The position numbers and the translations under genes are program-made. A stretch of 10,284 nucleotides of DNA from CAZJBP01 sp964544115 (lineage in GTDB: Bacteria > Verrucomicrobiota > Kiritimatiellia > UBA8416 > JADHWI01), in the NCBI GenBank assembly GCA_964544115.1, contig CAZJBP010000131.1, positions 1-10,284 of the forward strand, given 5' to 3'. Below the pieces are notes generated by a model. It ran no database searches and was not told the DNA's origin. It was given only the letters and a program-made list of their open reading frames with translations. Numbering within the stretch: the stretch's first letter is position 1; every line of letters begins with the position of its first letter. This document shows positions 1 to 7,758 of this stretch, one piece after another.

Positions 1-389
1 CGGGCGGCGAGCGGAAGGCGGCCGTGCGCCGTGCGCAGGCCGACCTGCGCGCCGCACAGGCCGACCTCGAGGCGGCGACCGACCAGCTTCGGCTGGACGT
101 CGAGCAGGCGCGGCTCCAGGTGAGCGATGCCTGGGAGCGGCTGGACGTCACGCGCAAGAGCGTCGAGAGCGCCGAAGAGTCGCTGCGCATCACACGCGAG
201 CGCTACCAGAAGGGCGCCGCGCCGATCACCGAGCTGCTGATTGCGCAGGTGGCGCGCACGGCGACGCTGACCCGCCAGGAGGCGGCGCGCTACGACTACC
301 TGACGGCGTCTTCAAATGCGCAACGGGCGGCAGGCGAACTGTTCAGGCGCTATGCGTCGCCGGTCCAACAGGCGGCGGTGGGGCCGTGA
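1..389 (+). CDS. TolC-like outer membrane efflux protein, C-terminal part (left edge cut)
   Basis: This is the 3' end of an outer-membrane factor that would form the exit duct of a tripartite efflux pump. The reading frame is open from base 3 to the TGA at 387-389, so the GTG at 24 is internal and the true start lies outside the window. The visible 128 or so residues are alanine/arginine/glutamine-rich helix of the long coiled-coil type, with the OEP-family signature ERYQKGAAPITELLIAQ followed by a second helix ending near AAGELFRRY, as expected for the last helical hairpin of the second OEP repeat. It lies 54 bases upstream of the adaptor gene and in the same direction, which supports an OMF-adaptor-permease operon. 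The family is clear; the transported substrate cannot be told. Confidence 0.88.
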   Translation, partial: GGERKAAVRRAQADLRAAQADLEAATDQLRLDVEQARLQVSDAWERLDVTRKSVESAEESLRITRERYQKGAAPITELLIAQVARTATLTRQEAARYDYLTASSNAQRAAGELFRRYASPVQQAAVGP

Positions 390-430
390 GGCCGCTGGCG
401 CCAATCGGGATGGATGAGGATTCGGAGAAG

Positions 431-443
431 GGAGGCGGGTGCC
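431..443 (+). promoter_or_regulatory. Ribosome binding site that sets the adaptor start at 444
   Basis: GGAGG at 431-435 sits 8 bases before the ATG at 444. The alternative in-frame ATG at 414 has no comparable purine tract at the right distance and would add ten charged residues (MRIRRREAGA) ahead of the export signal. The start at 444 is therefore preferred. Confidence 0.6.
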
Positions 444-1493
444 ATGGATAAGACACACATCGTGCGGTATGCGAAGGGATCGTTCAAGTGGGGCGCCGGG
501 TCGATTGCCCTGGCGGCCGTGATTGCGTGGTCGGGCGGATGCTTCGCCAAGAAACAGGCCCCGGGCACGGTGGAGTCTGCGCCGGGCGTTCCCCTGCCGG
601 CGGGCGCGGACACTGTGGCCGCGACGGCCGAGGCGACGCCGGTGCGCATCGACGTGATCGGCACGGTGCAGTCCGTGGAGAAGGTGCACCTCAGTTCGCG
701 GCTCAGTGCCTACGTCAAGGACGTGCAGGTCAGCGCGGGGGCCCAGGTTCAGAAGGGCCAGGTGCTGGTGCGGCTGGATGATCGCGAGCTGCAGGAGCAG
801 CTGCGCGCCGCCGAGGCGCAGCGGTCGCAGGCCGAAACGGAGTTCAACCGCACGCGAAAGCTGATGGAAACCGGGGCGGCCACGGAGCAGGCCCTCACCG
901 CCGCCCGCACGGGCTTCGAGGCAGCGCAGGCGCAGAAGCGGCAGGTGGAGGTCATGACGACCTTCACCGAGATCGCCGCGCCGATCGACGGCGTGGTGAC
1001 GGACCGGCGGGTCGAAATCGGCGACCTGGCCAACCCGGGCCAGGTGCTGCTGAGCGTGTACGATCCCGTGCACCTGCGCGTGGAGGCGGACGTGCCGCTG
1101 CGCCTGCTCGATCGCCTGCCGATCGGCCGCGACGTGACGGTGCAGATCGATCGCCCGGCGATGACGTGCAGCGGCCGCGTCGAGCAAATCGTGGCCGAGG
1201 TCGATCCGCAGACGCGCACGCAGACCGTCAAGGTGCGCCTGGCCGGCTGCACCGCGCCGGTGCTGCCGGGAACCTTCGCGCGGGTGTGGATCGAAGAGGC
1301 CGTGCGGCCTGCGGTGCTCGTGCCCTGCGCGTCGGTGGAGCGCATCGGGCAGCTTGAGTTTGTCCGCGTCGCGCGCGATGGCCGGGCCATCCGCCGGCTG
1401 GTCAGGACTGGGCAGGTGCACGGTGAACGCGTCGAGATCCTGGCCGGGCTCGAGACCGGGGTCGAGGTGCTGACGGGACAGACGACCCCTTGA
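444..1493 (+). CDS. RND efflux periplasmic adaptor (membrane fusion protein)
   Basis: A 349-residue HlyD/AcrA-type adaptor that would bridge the inner-membrane permease and the outer-membrane channel. The N-terminus has several lysines, then a hydrophobic stretch (ALAAVIAW) ending in SGGC, which could be a lipobox-like cleavage site. If so, it is a lipid-anchored adaptor like AcrA, but the box is not a strong match. The order of parts fits the family: a first lipoyl/barrel half (VSAGAQVQKGQVLVRLDD), an alpha-helical hairpin rich in Ala/Gln/Glu (about residues 105-160), the second lipoyl half (EIAAPIDGVVTDRRVEIGD), a beta-barrel and a C-terminal membrane-proximal domain ending GVEVLTGQ. Length is normal for the family. 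It is 54 bases after the TolC-like gene and 16 before the permease. Substrate unknown. Confidence 0.93.
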   Translation: MDKTHIVRYAKGSFKWGAGSIALAAVIAWSGGCFAKKQAPGTVESAPGVPLPAGADTVAATAEATPVRIDVIGTVQSVEKVHLSSRLSAYVKDVQVSAGAQVQKGQVLVRLDDRELQEQLRAAEAQRSQAETEFNRTRKLMETGAATEQALTAARTGFEAAQAQKRQVEVMTTFTEIAAPIDGVVTDRRVEIGDLANPGQVLLSVYDPVHLRVEADVPLRLLDRLPIGRDVTVQIDRPAMTCSGRVEQIVAEVDPQTRTQTVKVRLAGCTAPVLPGTFARVWIEEAVRPAVLVPCASVERIGQLEFVRVARDGRAIRRLVRTGQVHGERVEILAGLETGVEVLTGQTTP

Positions 1494-1496
1494 TGG

Positions 1497-1509
1497 AAGG
1501 AGGCCCCTC
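1497..1509 (+). promoter_or_regulatory. Strong ribosome binding site of the RND permease
   Basis: AAGGAGG at 1497-1503 lies 6 bases before the ATG at 1510 and overlaps the region just after the adaptor stop codon (1491-1493). It is close to the ideal anti-16S match and fixes the permease start. Confidence 0.7.
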
Positions 1510-4500
1510 ATGGAGAAACGCAATTCGCTCATAACCGGCGTCATCGACGGGTTCCTCCGCGGGAACATCGCGCTGCTGATCGTTCTGCTCAGCCTTGCGG
1601 CCGGCGTCATTGCGCTGACGGTCACGCCGCGCGAGGAGGAGCCGCAGATCGTGGTCCCGCTGGCCGACGTGATGGTCAGCTATCCCGGCGGCAGCGCCGA
1701 GGAAGTCGAGCAGATGGTGTCGACGCGGCTGGAGAAGCTGCTCTACCAGATCGACGGCGTGGAGTACGTGTACTCCATGTCCCGGCCGGGAATGGCCGTG
1801 GTGACCGTGCGGTTCCGCGTCGGCGAGGACCGCGAGAAGAGCCTGATCAAGCTCTACAACAAGGTCTTCCAGAACGTCGACAAGACCACCCCCGGCATTG
1901 CCGGCTGGATCATCAAGCCGATCGAGATCGACGACGTCCCGATCGTCAACATCACGCTGCACAGCGCGCGCTATTCGACGTACGACCTGCGGCGCGTTGC
2001 CGAGGAGCTGGTGCCGCACCTGCAGCGCATCGTCGACACCGCGGCCATCACCGTGCACGGCGGCGAAAAGCGGATTCTGCACGTGCAGCTGGACACCGAG
2101 CGGCTGGCGGCGTACGGGCTCTCGGCCATGGAAGTGGCTGGCGCGCTGGGCGTGTCGAACGCGCAGGTGGACGCCGGGGAATTCGACCAGGCCAACCGGC
2201 GCGTGCGCGTGCAGGCCGGTCCGTTCCTGCGCGACGCCCGGGAGGTGGCCAACCTGATGATCGGACTGCACGGCGGGCGGCCGATCTACCTGCGCGACGT
2301 GGCGGCGGTCGAGGACGGGCCGACCGAACTGGCGACCTACACGCGCATCGGCTTCGGCCCGGCGGCCGGGGACGGCCTGGCCGGCACCGAGGATGAGGCG
2401 GCCGTGACGGTGGCCGTGGCCAAGAAGAAGGGCAGCAACGCCGTGAGTGTGGCCCGCGACGTCGAGGCCAGCCTGGAGGCCCTGCGTGGCACGGTGATCC
2501 CCGACGAGGTGTCGGTGCGGCTGACGCGCAACTACGGCGAGACGGCCAACGAGAAGGTCAACGATCTCGTGCTCAACCTCATCATGGGCATCGTGACGGT
2601 GGTCGGGCTGATCGCCCTGACCATGAGCTGGCGCGAAGGCGTGATCGTCGCGCTGGCCATTCCCATCACCTATTCGCTGACCCTCCTGTTCAACTACCTC
2701 TTCGGCTACACGATCAACCGCGTCACGCTCTTTGCGCTCATTCTGGCGCTGGGGCTGCTCGTCGACGACCCGATCGTGGCCGTCGAGAACATTTCGCGCT
2801 ATCTCTCCATGCGCCGGTACCCGCGGCTGGACGCGATTGCGATGGCGATGAAGGAGGTGTTGCCCCCGATCGTGCTGGCCACGCTGGCGATCATGGTGGC
2901 CTTCGTGCCGATGTTCTTCATCAGCGGCATGATGGGCCCGTACATGGCCCCGATGGCGCTGAACGTGCCGCTAACGATGTTCTGCTCGATGCTGGTCGCC
3001 TTCACGATCACGCCGTGGCTGGCCTCCAAGCTGCTGAAGCCGCAGGGGGGCGCGCACGCCGAGGCCTATGACATCCACACGACAACCGTCTACCGCGTCT
3101 ACAGCCGGCTGGTTAGCCCGTTTGTCGACTCGCGGCGGCGGGCCGTCCTGCTGCTGGCCACCGTGGCCGTGCTGTTCGCGTTCTCGGTGGTGCTGGCTCT
3201 GACGGGCCTCGTTCCGCTGAAGATGCTGCCGTTCGACAACAAGAACGAGTTCCAGGTTGCGGTCGATATGCCCGAGGGGGCGACGCTGGAGCAGACCGAT
3301 GCGGTGGTGCGCGAGGTGGAGACCTTCATCCGGAGGATGCCGGAGGTGGTCGATTACACGGCCACGGTCGGCGCGGCATCGCCGATGGACTTCAACGGCC
3401 TCGTGCGGCATTCCTACCTGCGCGAGGGCTCCCACGTGGCCGACCTGCGCGTGAACCTGCTCCATCGCACCCGCCGTCAGATGGACAGCCACGCCATCGT
3501 GCTGCGCATCCGCGAGGGCATCGACGCCCTCGCCCGTGCCACGGGCGCCGAGATCAAATTGATCGAGGTCCCGCCGGGCCCGCCGGTCCTGGCGACGGCG
3601 GTGGCCGAGATCTACGGGCAGCCCCACCACATGTACGCCGACCTCGTGGCCGCGGCGCAGACGGTCAAGGATGCGATGCGCGCGGAGAAGGGCGTTGTGG
3701 AAATCGACGATATGGTGGAACACAACCAGCAGAAGCTGTTCTTCGAGGTGGACCGCGAGAAGGCCGGTCTGAATGGCGTGTCGACCGAGGACGTCGTGCG
3801 CTCGCTGAGGCTGGCGCTCAGCGGGATGCCGGCCGGAACGGTGCATGTGCCGTCGGAGAAGAACGAGCTGCCGATTGTGCTGCGCCTGCCGCGGGAGATG
3901 CGTTCGGATGCCGAACACCTTCGCACCATCCTCGTCAAGGGCCGCGGCGGCAACGCCGTGCAAATCGGCGAGCTCGGGCGCTTTGTCGAATCGGTGGAGG
4001 ACAAGACGATCTTCCACAAGAACCTGGACCGGGTGGTCTATGTGACCGCCGAGATGGCCGGCCGCGGGCCCGCCTATGCCGTGCTGGGCCTGCAGAAGCA
4101 CTTCAAGGAGAACCCTCTGCCCGACGGCATCCGGATCGACTGGAGAGGCGAGGGCGAATGGAAGATCACCGTGGATGTGTTCCGCGACCTGGGCATCGCG
4201 TTCGCCGTGGCGTTGCTGGCGATCTACGCGCTCCTGGTTTACGAAACCAGCTCCTACGCGCTGCCGGGCGTGATCATGCTGTCGATCCCGCTGACCCTGA
4301 TCGGCATCATGCCGGGGTTCTGGCTGCTCAACGCCATCGTCAACCGGCCGGTCGGCGGATTCGACAACCCCGTGTTCTTCACCGCCACGGCGATGATCGG
4401 CATGATTGCCCTCGGAGGCATCGTGCAGCGCAACGCGATCGTGCTCATCGACTTTATCCGCCACGGGGTGGAGCAGGGCCTGGGGCTGAAGGATGCGGTG

Positions 4501-4713
4501 ATCGAGGCCGGGGCGACGCGCTTCCGGCCGATCTTCCTGACCACCTCCACCACGCTGCTCGGAACGTGGCCCATCACGCTGGACCCGATTTTCAGCGGGC
4601 TGGCCTGGTCGATCATCTTCGGGCTGTTCGTCTCGACGGCGTTCACGCTGGTCGTGGTCCCGGTGGTCTACGCGCTGATCTACGGCCGGCCGCAGCCCGC
4701 GGCCCGGGCCTGA
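1510..4713 (+). CDS. RND-family efflux permease, AcrB-like
   Basis: A 1067-residue proton-driven resistance-nodulation-division transporter of the inner membrane, in the AcrB/hydrophobe-amphiphile group. A first transmembrane helix (about residues 17-37) is followed by the porter domain with the typical YPGGSAEEVEQMV opening, then a helix bundle. Transmembrane helix 4 carries the conserved acidic pair in GLLVDDPIVAVENISRY (D419, D420), needed for proton relay. The second porter half follows, then the last helix bundle with GGIVQRNAIVLIDFIRHG near residues 969-986. Here the position of the AcrB TM10 lysine appears to be arginine (R974). Length matches full-size RND permeases (about 1000-1070 residues) with no frameshift. 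Gene order OMF-adaptor-permease supports a complete pump. Drug, metal or lipid export cannot be told apart here; the acidic pair and overall pattern look more like the HAE group than the heavy-metal CusA group. Confidence 0.96.
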   Translation: MEKRNSLITGVIDGFLRGNIALLIVLLSLAAGVIALTVTPREEEPQIVVPLADVMVSYPGGSAEEVEQMVSTRLEKLLYQIDGVEYVYSMSRPGMAVVTVRFRVGEDREKSLIKLYNKVFQNVDKTTPGIAGWIIKPIEIDDVPIVNITLHSARYSTYDLRRVAEELVPHLQRIVDTAAITVHGGEKRILHVQLDTERLAAYGLSAMEVAGALGVSNAQVDAGEFDQANRRVRVQAGPFLRDAREVANLMIGLHGGRPIYLRDVAAVEDGPTELATYTRIGFGPAAGDGLAGTEDEAAVTVAVAKKKGSNAVSVARDVEASLEALRGTVIPDEVSVRLTRNYGETANEKVNDLVLNLIMGIVTVVGLIALTMSWREGVIVALAIPITYSLTLLFNYLFGYTINRVTLFALILALGLLVDDPIVAVENISRYLSMRRYPRLDAIAMAMKEVLPPIVLATLAIMVAFVPMFFISGMMGPYMAPMALNVPLTMFCSMLVAFTITPWLASKLLKPQGGAHAEAYDIHTTTVYRVYSRLVSPFVDSRRRAVLLLATVAVLFAFSVVLALTGLVPLKMLPFDNKNEFQVAVDMPEGATLEQTDAVVREVETFIRRMPEVVDYTATVGAASPMDFNGLVRHSYLREGSHVADLRVNLLHRTRRQMDSHAIVLRIREGIDALARATGAEIKLIEVPPGPPVLATAVAEIYGQPHHMYADLVAAAQTVKDAMRAEKGVVEIDDMVEHNQQKLFFEVDREKAGLNGVSTEDVVRSLRLALSGMPAGTVHVPSEKNELPIVLRLPREMRSDAEHLRTILVKGRGGNAVQIGELGRFVESVEDKTIFHKNLDRVVYVTAEMAGRGPAYAVLGLQKHFKENPLPDGIRIDWRGEGEWKITVDVFRDLGIAFAVALLAIYALLVYETSSYALPGVIMLSIPLTLIGIMPGFWLLNAIVNRPVGGFDNPVFFTATAMIGMIALGGIVQRNAIVLIDFIRHGVEQGLGLKDAVIEAGATRFRPIFLTTSTTLLGTWPITLDPIFSGLAWSIIFGLFVSTAFTLVVVPVVYALIYGRPQPAARA

Positions 4714-4742
4714 GAAGGAATGGAATCGGAAGAGGTGTAGAC

Positions 4743-4931
4743 ATGAACTTGGCCCTTTTGATCAGAGGCGCGGCAGGCGCGGTCGCCGGCGGTGCGGTCG
4801 GCTACGCGATGTACCGGTTTGTCGGTTGCCGCACCGGCGCCTGTCCGCTGACGGGCAACCCGTGGGTCTCGGTCGCCATCTGGGCGCTGTTCGGCCTCCT
4901 GTTCGCGAGCGGGCCGCGTCAGGCGCCGTAG
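4743..4931 (+). CDS. Small membrane protein, DUF6132-like
   Basis: A 62-residue protein. The start is ATG 4743, with GAGG at 4732-4735 seven bases upstream; the reading frame is open much further upstream inside the permease gene, but that part is a shadow. Two hydrophobic segments (about residues 4-24 and 42-55) flank a conserved-looking loop VGCRTGACPLTGNPW with cysteines at 29 and 34. Short proteins of this shape, with GC..G.CP.T.NP between two helices, are what I know as the DUF6132 family, whose function I do not know. The cysteine pair could bind a metal or take part in thiol chemistry, which is speculation. It is 29 bases after the permease and probably shares its transcript. Its last 13 bases overlap the end of the opposing Uma2 gene. 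Confidence 0.82.
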   Translation: MNLALLIRGAAGAVAGGAVGYAMYRFVGCRTGACPLTGNPWVSVAIWALFGLLFASGPRQAP

Positions 4932-5533
4932 CGCGCGGGCGGCTCGCGCAAGGGAGGAAACTCCTCGCCGGGGTCGACCGGGAAGTTGAAGACGGGTGCC
5001 AGATCGACCGTGAGGTCGGGCAAGGTCGGGCTCGTGAGCGGCTGGGTTTGGACAAAGGCGCCGTACCGGCGATAGCTGGCCCCGTCGAGAACGAACACTT
5101 CAACACAGGGCGGCCAGGGCGTGACGAGCCAGACCTCCGCCACCCCGGCACGGGCATACGCATCCGTCTTGATGCCTCGATCCCGGTGGGCCGTTGAGGG
5201 TGACAGGATCTCGATGACCAGAGCCGGCGCGCCCTCGATATGCGTGCTTCGGATCTGCTCGCGGCGACACACCACCACGAGATCTGGCTGCACAATCGTG
5301 GTCTCGCTCAGTTTGACGTCGATGGGCGCGGCCATGGCCCGGCATGGGGCTTTCAGTAGACGGTTGGCCACCTGCCGGGTCAGTTCGGTCTGGACACACT
5401 GGTGCCGAACGCTGGGTGCCGGCGACATGGCGTGCGCCTCGCCGTCGATAATCTCCCAGCGCTCGTCTTCCCCCCAGGACCGGTAGTCCTTCCACGTGTA
5501 AGGCGAGCGTTGCGCTATGGCCGACGAACTCAT
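4919..5533 (-). CDS. Uma2 family (DUF820) PD-(D/E)xK nuclease-like protein
   Basis: A 204-residue protein when started at the ATG complementary to 5531-5533; a GTG 39 bases further upstream (5572) has no ribosome binding site, while the ATG is preceded by a purine-rich GAGGGGG about 12 bases away. It shows the Uma2 pattern in order: YTWKDYRSW (residues 12-20), WEIIDGE (26-32), VQPDLVVV with D84, then VIEILSPST with E108, followed by RDRGIKTDAYARAGVAEVWLV with K122. These acidic residues and lysine match the PD-(D/E)xK restriction-endonuclease fold. Uma2 proteins are multicopy in cyanobacteria, Planctomycetota and Chloroflexi, often as single genes, and their biological role is poorly known. 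The C-terminal tail after residue 170 is proline-rich. It follows the channel gene by 99 bases on the same strand, so it may be cotranscribed, and it ends tail-to-tail inside the small membrane protein gene. Confidence 0.9.
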   Translation of the reverse strand: MSSSAIAQRSPYTWKDYRSWGEDERWEIIDGEAHAMSPAPSVRHQCVQTELTRQVANRLLKAPCRAMAAPIDVKLSETTIVQPDLVVVCRREQIRSTHIEGAPALVIEILSPSTAHRDRGIKTDAYARAGVAEVWLVTPWPPCVEVFVLDGASYRRYGAFVQTQPLTSPTLPDLTVDLAPVFNFPVDPGEEFPPLREPPARYGA

Positions 5534-5632
5534 GCGGATAAGATACCCCCTCGGATTCTGCGAGGCAAGCACACCGCCAACAGCACGCCGCTCAATGGAT
5601 GCGCTCGTGTTCCGGCGGGAATCGATCGCGTC

Positions 5633-7249
5633 CTACCGCCCCAGCAGGCGCAGCAGGCGGCTGAGAATCGTGTGCTGCTGCAGCGTGCCGGCGAGGTCCG
5701 CGGGAGCCATGAGCTTGAGCTTCTCGTAGCTGGCGGCGTTGGCCGCCGCGCGCTGCGCAACCAGCTCGGACAGCCGCTGCGGGATGTCGTCGCGCAGGGA
5801 GAGCAGCCGCTGGAAAGCCGGGCTGGAGATCTCCAGCAGTTCGACCTCGGTGGCGGCCGTCAGCGTGGCCGTGCGCGGCAGGCCGGTCACGAGGCTCATC
5901 TCGCCCGCCAGCGCGCCGGAGCCCAGCTCGAACGTGTGCGGCTGCGCGGCGTCGGGGAACTCGATGCGCCCGGAGAGCGTGCCGCCGACCAGGACAAATG
6001 CCGCCTCGCCGGGGTCGCCCTGGCGGAAGATGGCCTCGCCGCGCGTGTACTGCACGTGGCGCATCAGCCGCGCCGCCTCGCGCACCTCGACCGCGCCCAG
6101 CAGCGGCCGCCCGTCGGGCCCGGCCAGCAGCTTCGCGCAGAAATCGCTGCGGGCGAAGTCGGCGGCCCGCCGGTCCAGCTCGCGCTCATCCGGCGGCTTC
6201 TGCCTCTGAGTGTAGACGACCTCCATGAAGTCGTTGAGCAGCTTGTCGCTCATCGGGAACGGAATCTCTATGGCGCGTCGCTTGAACTCGTACCAAATCA
6301 TGCGCTGCACATCGCCCTGCACGGGCGTGCGGTCCTGGTAGCGGCGGGTCCAGAAGCGAAGGTCGTAGTTGATGCCAAAGTCCTTGAATTCGGTCAGGTA
6401 CGCGCTGGGCGGCGGGTCGGCTAGCACCTCGGGCACGCTGCGTGCCGCGGCGACCAGCGCGGCGATGACCGCGGCGGGCGCGTCGGAATAGCTGGCGCCG
6501 ACGGGGATCCGGTGCCGCCTCAGCGGGGTCGGGTGGCTCATGTTGTGGATCACCGAATCGGCGACCTTGCTGTTGGGGATGACCATGATGTGGCCAGCCA
6601 CGGTACGCAGGCGGGTCTCCCGCCAGTTCGTCTCGATCACTTCGCCCTCGATGTCGCCGATGGCCACCCAGTCGCCCGGCACGGTTGAGCGGACAATGTG
6701 GATCGACATGCCGGCCAGCAGATTCCCGAGCACGCCCTGGAGCGCGAAACCGACGACCGCCGTCAACAGCGCGGTGGACGCCAGCAGGGGGGAGATATCG
6801 ATGCCCAGAACGCCTTTGAGCACGCCGAACGCCGCGGCCACGACAAGCACCGTGTTGAGGATGTTGCGGATCAGCCGCGGAACGGGGAACGGCCGGTCGC
6901 GCACGACGTAGCACATCCGCGCGATAGCCTCCGCCAGGCCGATCGCCGCCGCCAGAGCCCAGAAGGCATACCAGGCCCGGAGATGCGCCGAATGTCCTTC
7001 CAGCCACCCCTGCAACAGCCCGTCGGTTCCGGCCAGCAAGGCCGCCGCCGGCGTCAACAGCAGCACCAGGGCTGGCCGCGCCACAAAGCCCGCCACACCT
7101 GCCATGCCCGCCGCTTCGGCGGCACCACGGACCCCAGCGCCGGCCAGCGCCGCCGCCCGCCGCCGCAGGGGCGCGCTGAGGATGTGTGCCACCGTGAAAA
7201 GGGCCGCCGCCACCGCCGCCTCGATACCGTATGCCGCGTAGATGCTCAT
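5633..7249 (-). CDS. MscS-like channel with C-terminal cyclic-nucleotide-binding domain
   Basis: A 538-residue inner-membrane protein of the bacterial cyclic-nucleotide-gated (bCNG) MscS group. The first 150 residues hold about four hydrophobic helices. The pore-lining helix, about residues 153-185, reads ALLTAVVGFALQGVLGNLLA, close to the MscS TM3 pattern. The MscS beta domain follows, with VPGDWVAIGDIEGEVIETNW and the end HIMVIPNSKV. A mixed domain leads to a linker at about 345-390. The C-terminal cNMP domain (about 395-515) includes GEAIFRQGDPGEAAFVLVGG and the phosphate-binding cassette GEMSLVTGLPRTATLTA, with the key acidic E450 and arginine R459 both present. Start ATG at 7247-7249 is supported by AGGGG six bases upstream. 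In the family, ligand binding has been proposed to gate the pore and many members respond weakly to membrane tension. Ligand (cAMP or cGMP) and ion selectivity are not visible. Confidence 0.94.
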   Translation of the reverse strand: MSIYAAYGIEAAVAAALFTVAHILSAPLRRRAAALAGAGVRGAAEAAGMAGVAGFVARPALVLLLTPAAALLAGTDGLLQGWLEGHSAHLRAWYAFWALAAAIGLAEAIARMCYVVRDRPFPVPRLIRNILNTVLVVAAAFGVLKGVLGIDISPLLASTALLTAVVGFALQGVLGNLLAGMSIHIVRSTVPGDWVAIGDIEGEVIETNWRETRLRTVAGHIMVIPNSKVADSVIHNMSHPTPLRRHRIPVGASYSDAPAAVIAALVAAARSVPEVLADPPPSAYLTEFKDFGINYDLRFWTRRYQDRTPVQGDVQRMIWYEFKRRAIEIPFPMSDKLLNDFMEVVYTQRQKPPDERELDRRAADFARSDFCAKLLAGPDGRPLLGAVEVREAARLMRHVQYTRGEAIFRQGDPGEAAFVLVGGTLSGRIEFPDAAQPHTFELGSGALAGEMSLVTGLPRTATLTAATEVELLEISSPAFQRLLSLRDDIPQRLSELVAQRAAANAASYEKLKLMAPADLAGTLQQHTILSRLLRLLGR

Positions 7250-7258
7250 CGTAGACCC

Positions 7259-7294
7259 CTATTGATCAGTTCCCAATAGCATCCCACAGGATGC
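7259..7294 (-). promoter_or_regulatory. Two adjacent small hairpins in the leader of the channel gene
   Basis: On the minus strand, just ahead of the channel start, GCATCC (7294-7289) pairs with GGATGC (7284-7279) around a 4-base loop. Directly after it CTATTG (7279-7274) pairs with CAATAG (7264-7259) around a 9-base loop. The second stem's 3' arm overlaps the first bases of the AGGGG ribosome binding site at 7260-7256. Both stems are perfect but only 6 base pairs long and share one base, so both may not fully form at once. They could affect translation or be chance. Confidence 0.3.
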
Positions 7295-7301
7295 AGGTTG
7301 A

Positions 7302-7328
7302 TAGGCTGTAGGCTGTTAGTCTGTTAGG
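7302..7328 (+). repeat. Heptamer repeat TAGGCTG (left arm)
   Basis: Two exact copies of TAGGCTG (7302-7308, 7309-7315), a variant TAGTCTG at 7317-7323 and a partial TAGG at 7325-7328. The 16 bases at 7302-7317 recur as an exact reverse complement at 7759-7774, so the pair brackets the small zinc-ribbon gene. Confidence 0.8.
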
Positions 7329-7474
7329 ACGAGAGCCCACTTCGCCACGCTTGCGCCTTGCGTCATTTACGATGTCAGAAGACCGAGATCTTTCGCTTCC
7401 ACCTAACGCTGACCTGACCTTTTGATGAAAGCGCAGCTTACAGCAATAAGGTCGAGGTTGATGTTGGACTGCTC

Positions 7475-7747
7475 TCATGTGATGCTTTTTGTCACGCACA
7501 CCAGCATGATCAGAAGGAAGAACGCAAGGATCACGTACATGGCAATCGTGAGCCCCGGGGATGCATACTTCATGTTGAGACGGATGGGAAACAGGATGCT
7601 CGGCGGGAGTTGCCTGTCTCGCAGTTGATCAAGTATGCCGTAGCGCACGCGTGTCTCCTTTCCACAAGAAGGGCAGGCGATGGTTGCCCCCTGCTTTGCG
7701 GTGAGATCATTTGGATCAATGTTGAACCGACAATGTTGGCATTTCAT
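7475..7747 (-). CDS. Small zinc-ribbon protein with a C-terminal membrane helix
   Basis: A 90-residue protein from the ATG complementary to 7745-7747; a GTG two codons upstream is possible but the ATG places the first ribbon cysteine at residue 3, usual for such proteins. CQHC (residues 3-6) and CPSC (25-28) form a two-knuckle C4 zinc-ribbon spaced 18 residues apart. A charged linker follows (RYGILDQLRDRQLPPS) and then one hydrophobic helix at about 66-85 with a short basic tail. The ribbon would probably face the cytoplasm, tail-anchored in the membrane, but topology is inferred. No family name is recognised. Its codons are less GC-rich than those of the neighbours, and no clear ribosome binding site precedes it. 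It lies between two inverted heptamer repeats, so it may have come with that island. It could be expressed alone. Confidence 0.7.
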   Translation of the reverse strand: MKCQHCRFNIDPNDLTAKQGATIACPSCGKETRVRYGILDQLRDRQLPPSILFPIRLNMKYASPGLTIAMYVILAFFLLIMLVCVTKSIT

Positions 7748-7758
7748 CTTCACAATCC

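Noticed and set aside
312..1625. 437-codon open frame on the minus strand across the adaptor gene
   Set aside because: It is rich in Arg, His, Leu and Pro with no domain pattern, exactly opposite a clear adaptor gene in GC-rich DNA; a third-position composition shadow.
1402..2271. 289-codon minus-strand open frame over the adaptor-permease junction
   Set aside because: Same shadow character; it crosses two genuine genes and has no supporting ribosome site or motif.
2971..4464. 497-codon open frame on the minus strand within the permease gene
   Set aside because: Its His/Arg/Asp-rich, low-complexity protein has no recognisable family, and the opposite strand encodes an unbroken RND permease with conserved motifs.
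4158..4742. Upstream extension of the small membrane protein frame into the permease gene
   Set aside because: The part before 4743 is Arg/His/Asp-rich and overlaps conserved permease sequence; ATG 4743 has its own ribosome binding site.
5402..6424. 340-codon plus-strand open frame opposite the Uma2 and channel genes
   Set aside because: It reads through two recognised minus-strand genes and their gap, without any family pattern.
7266..7499. 77-codon minus-strand open frame beside the zinc-ribbon gene
   Set aside because: It spans the heptamer repeat and leader hairpins, has no family pattern and overlaps the end of the zinc-ribbon gene.
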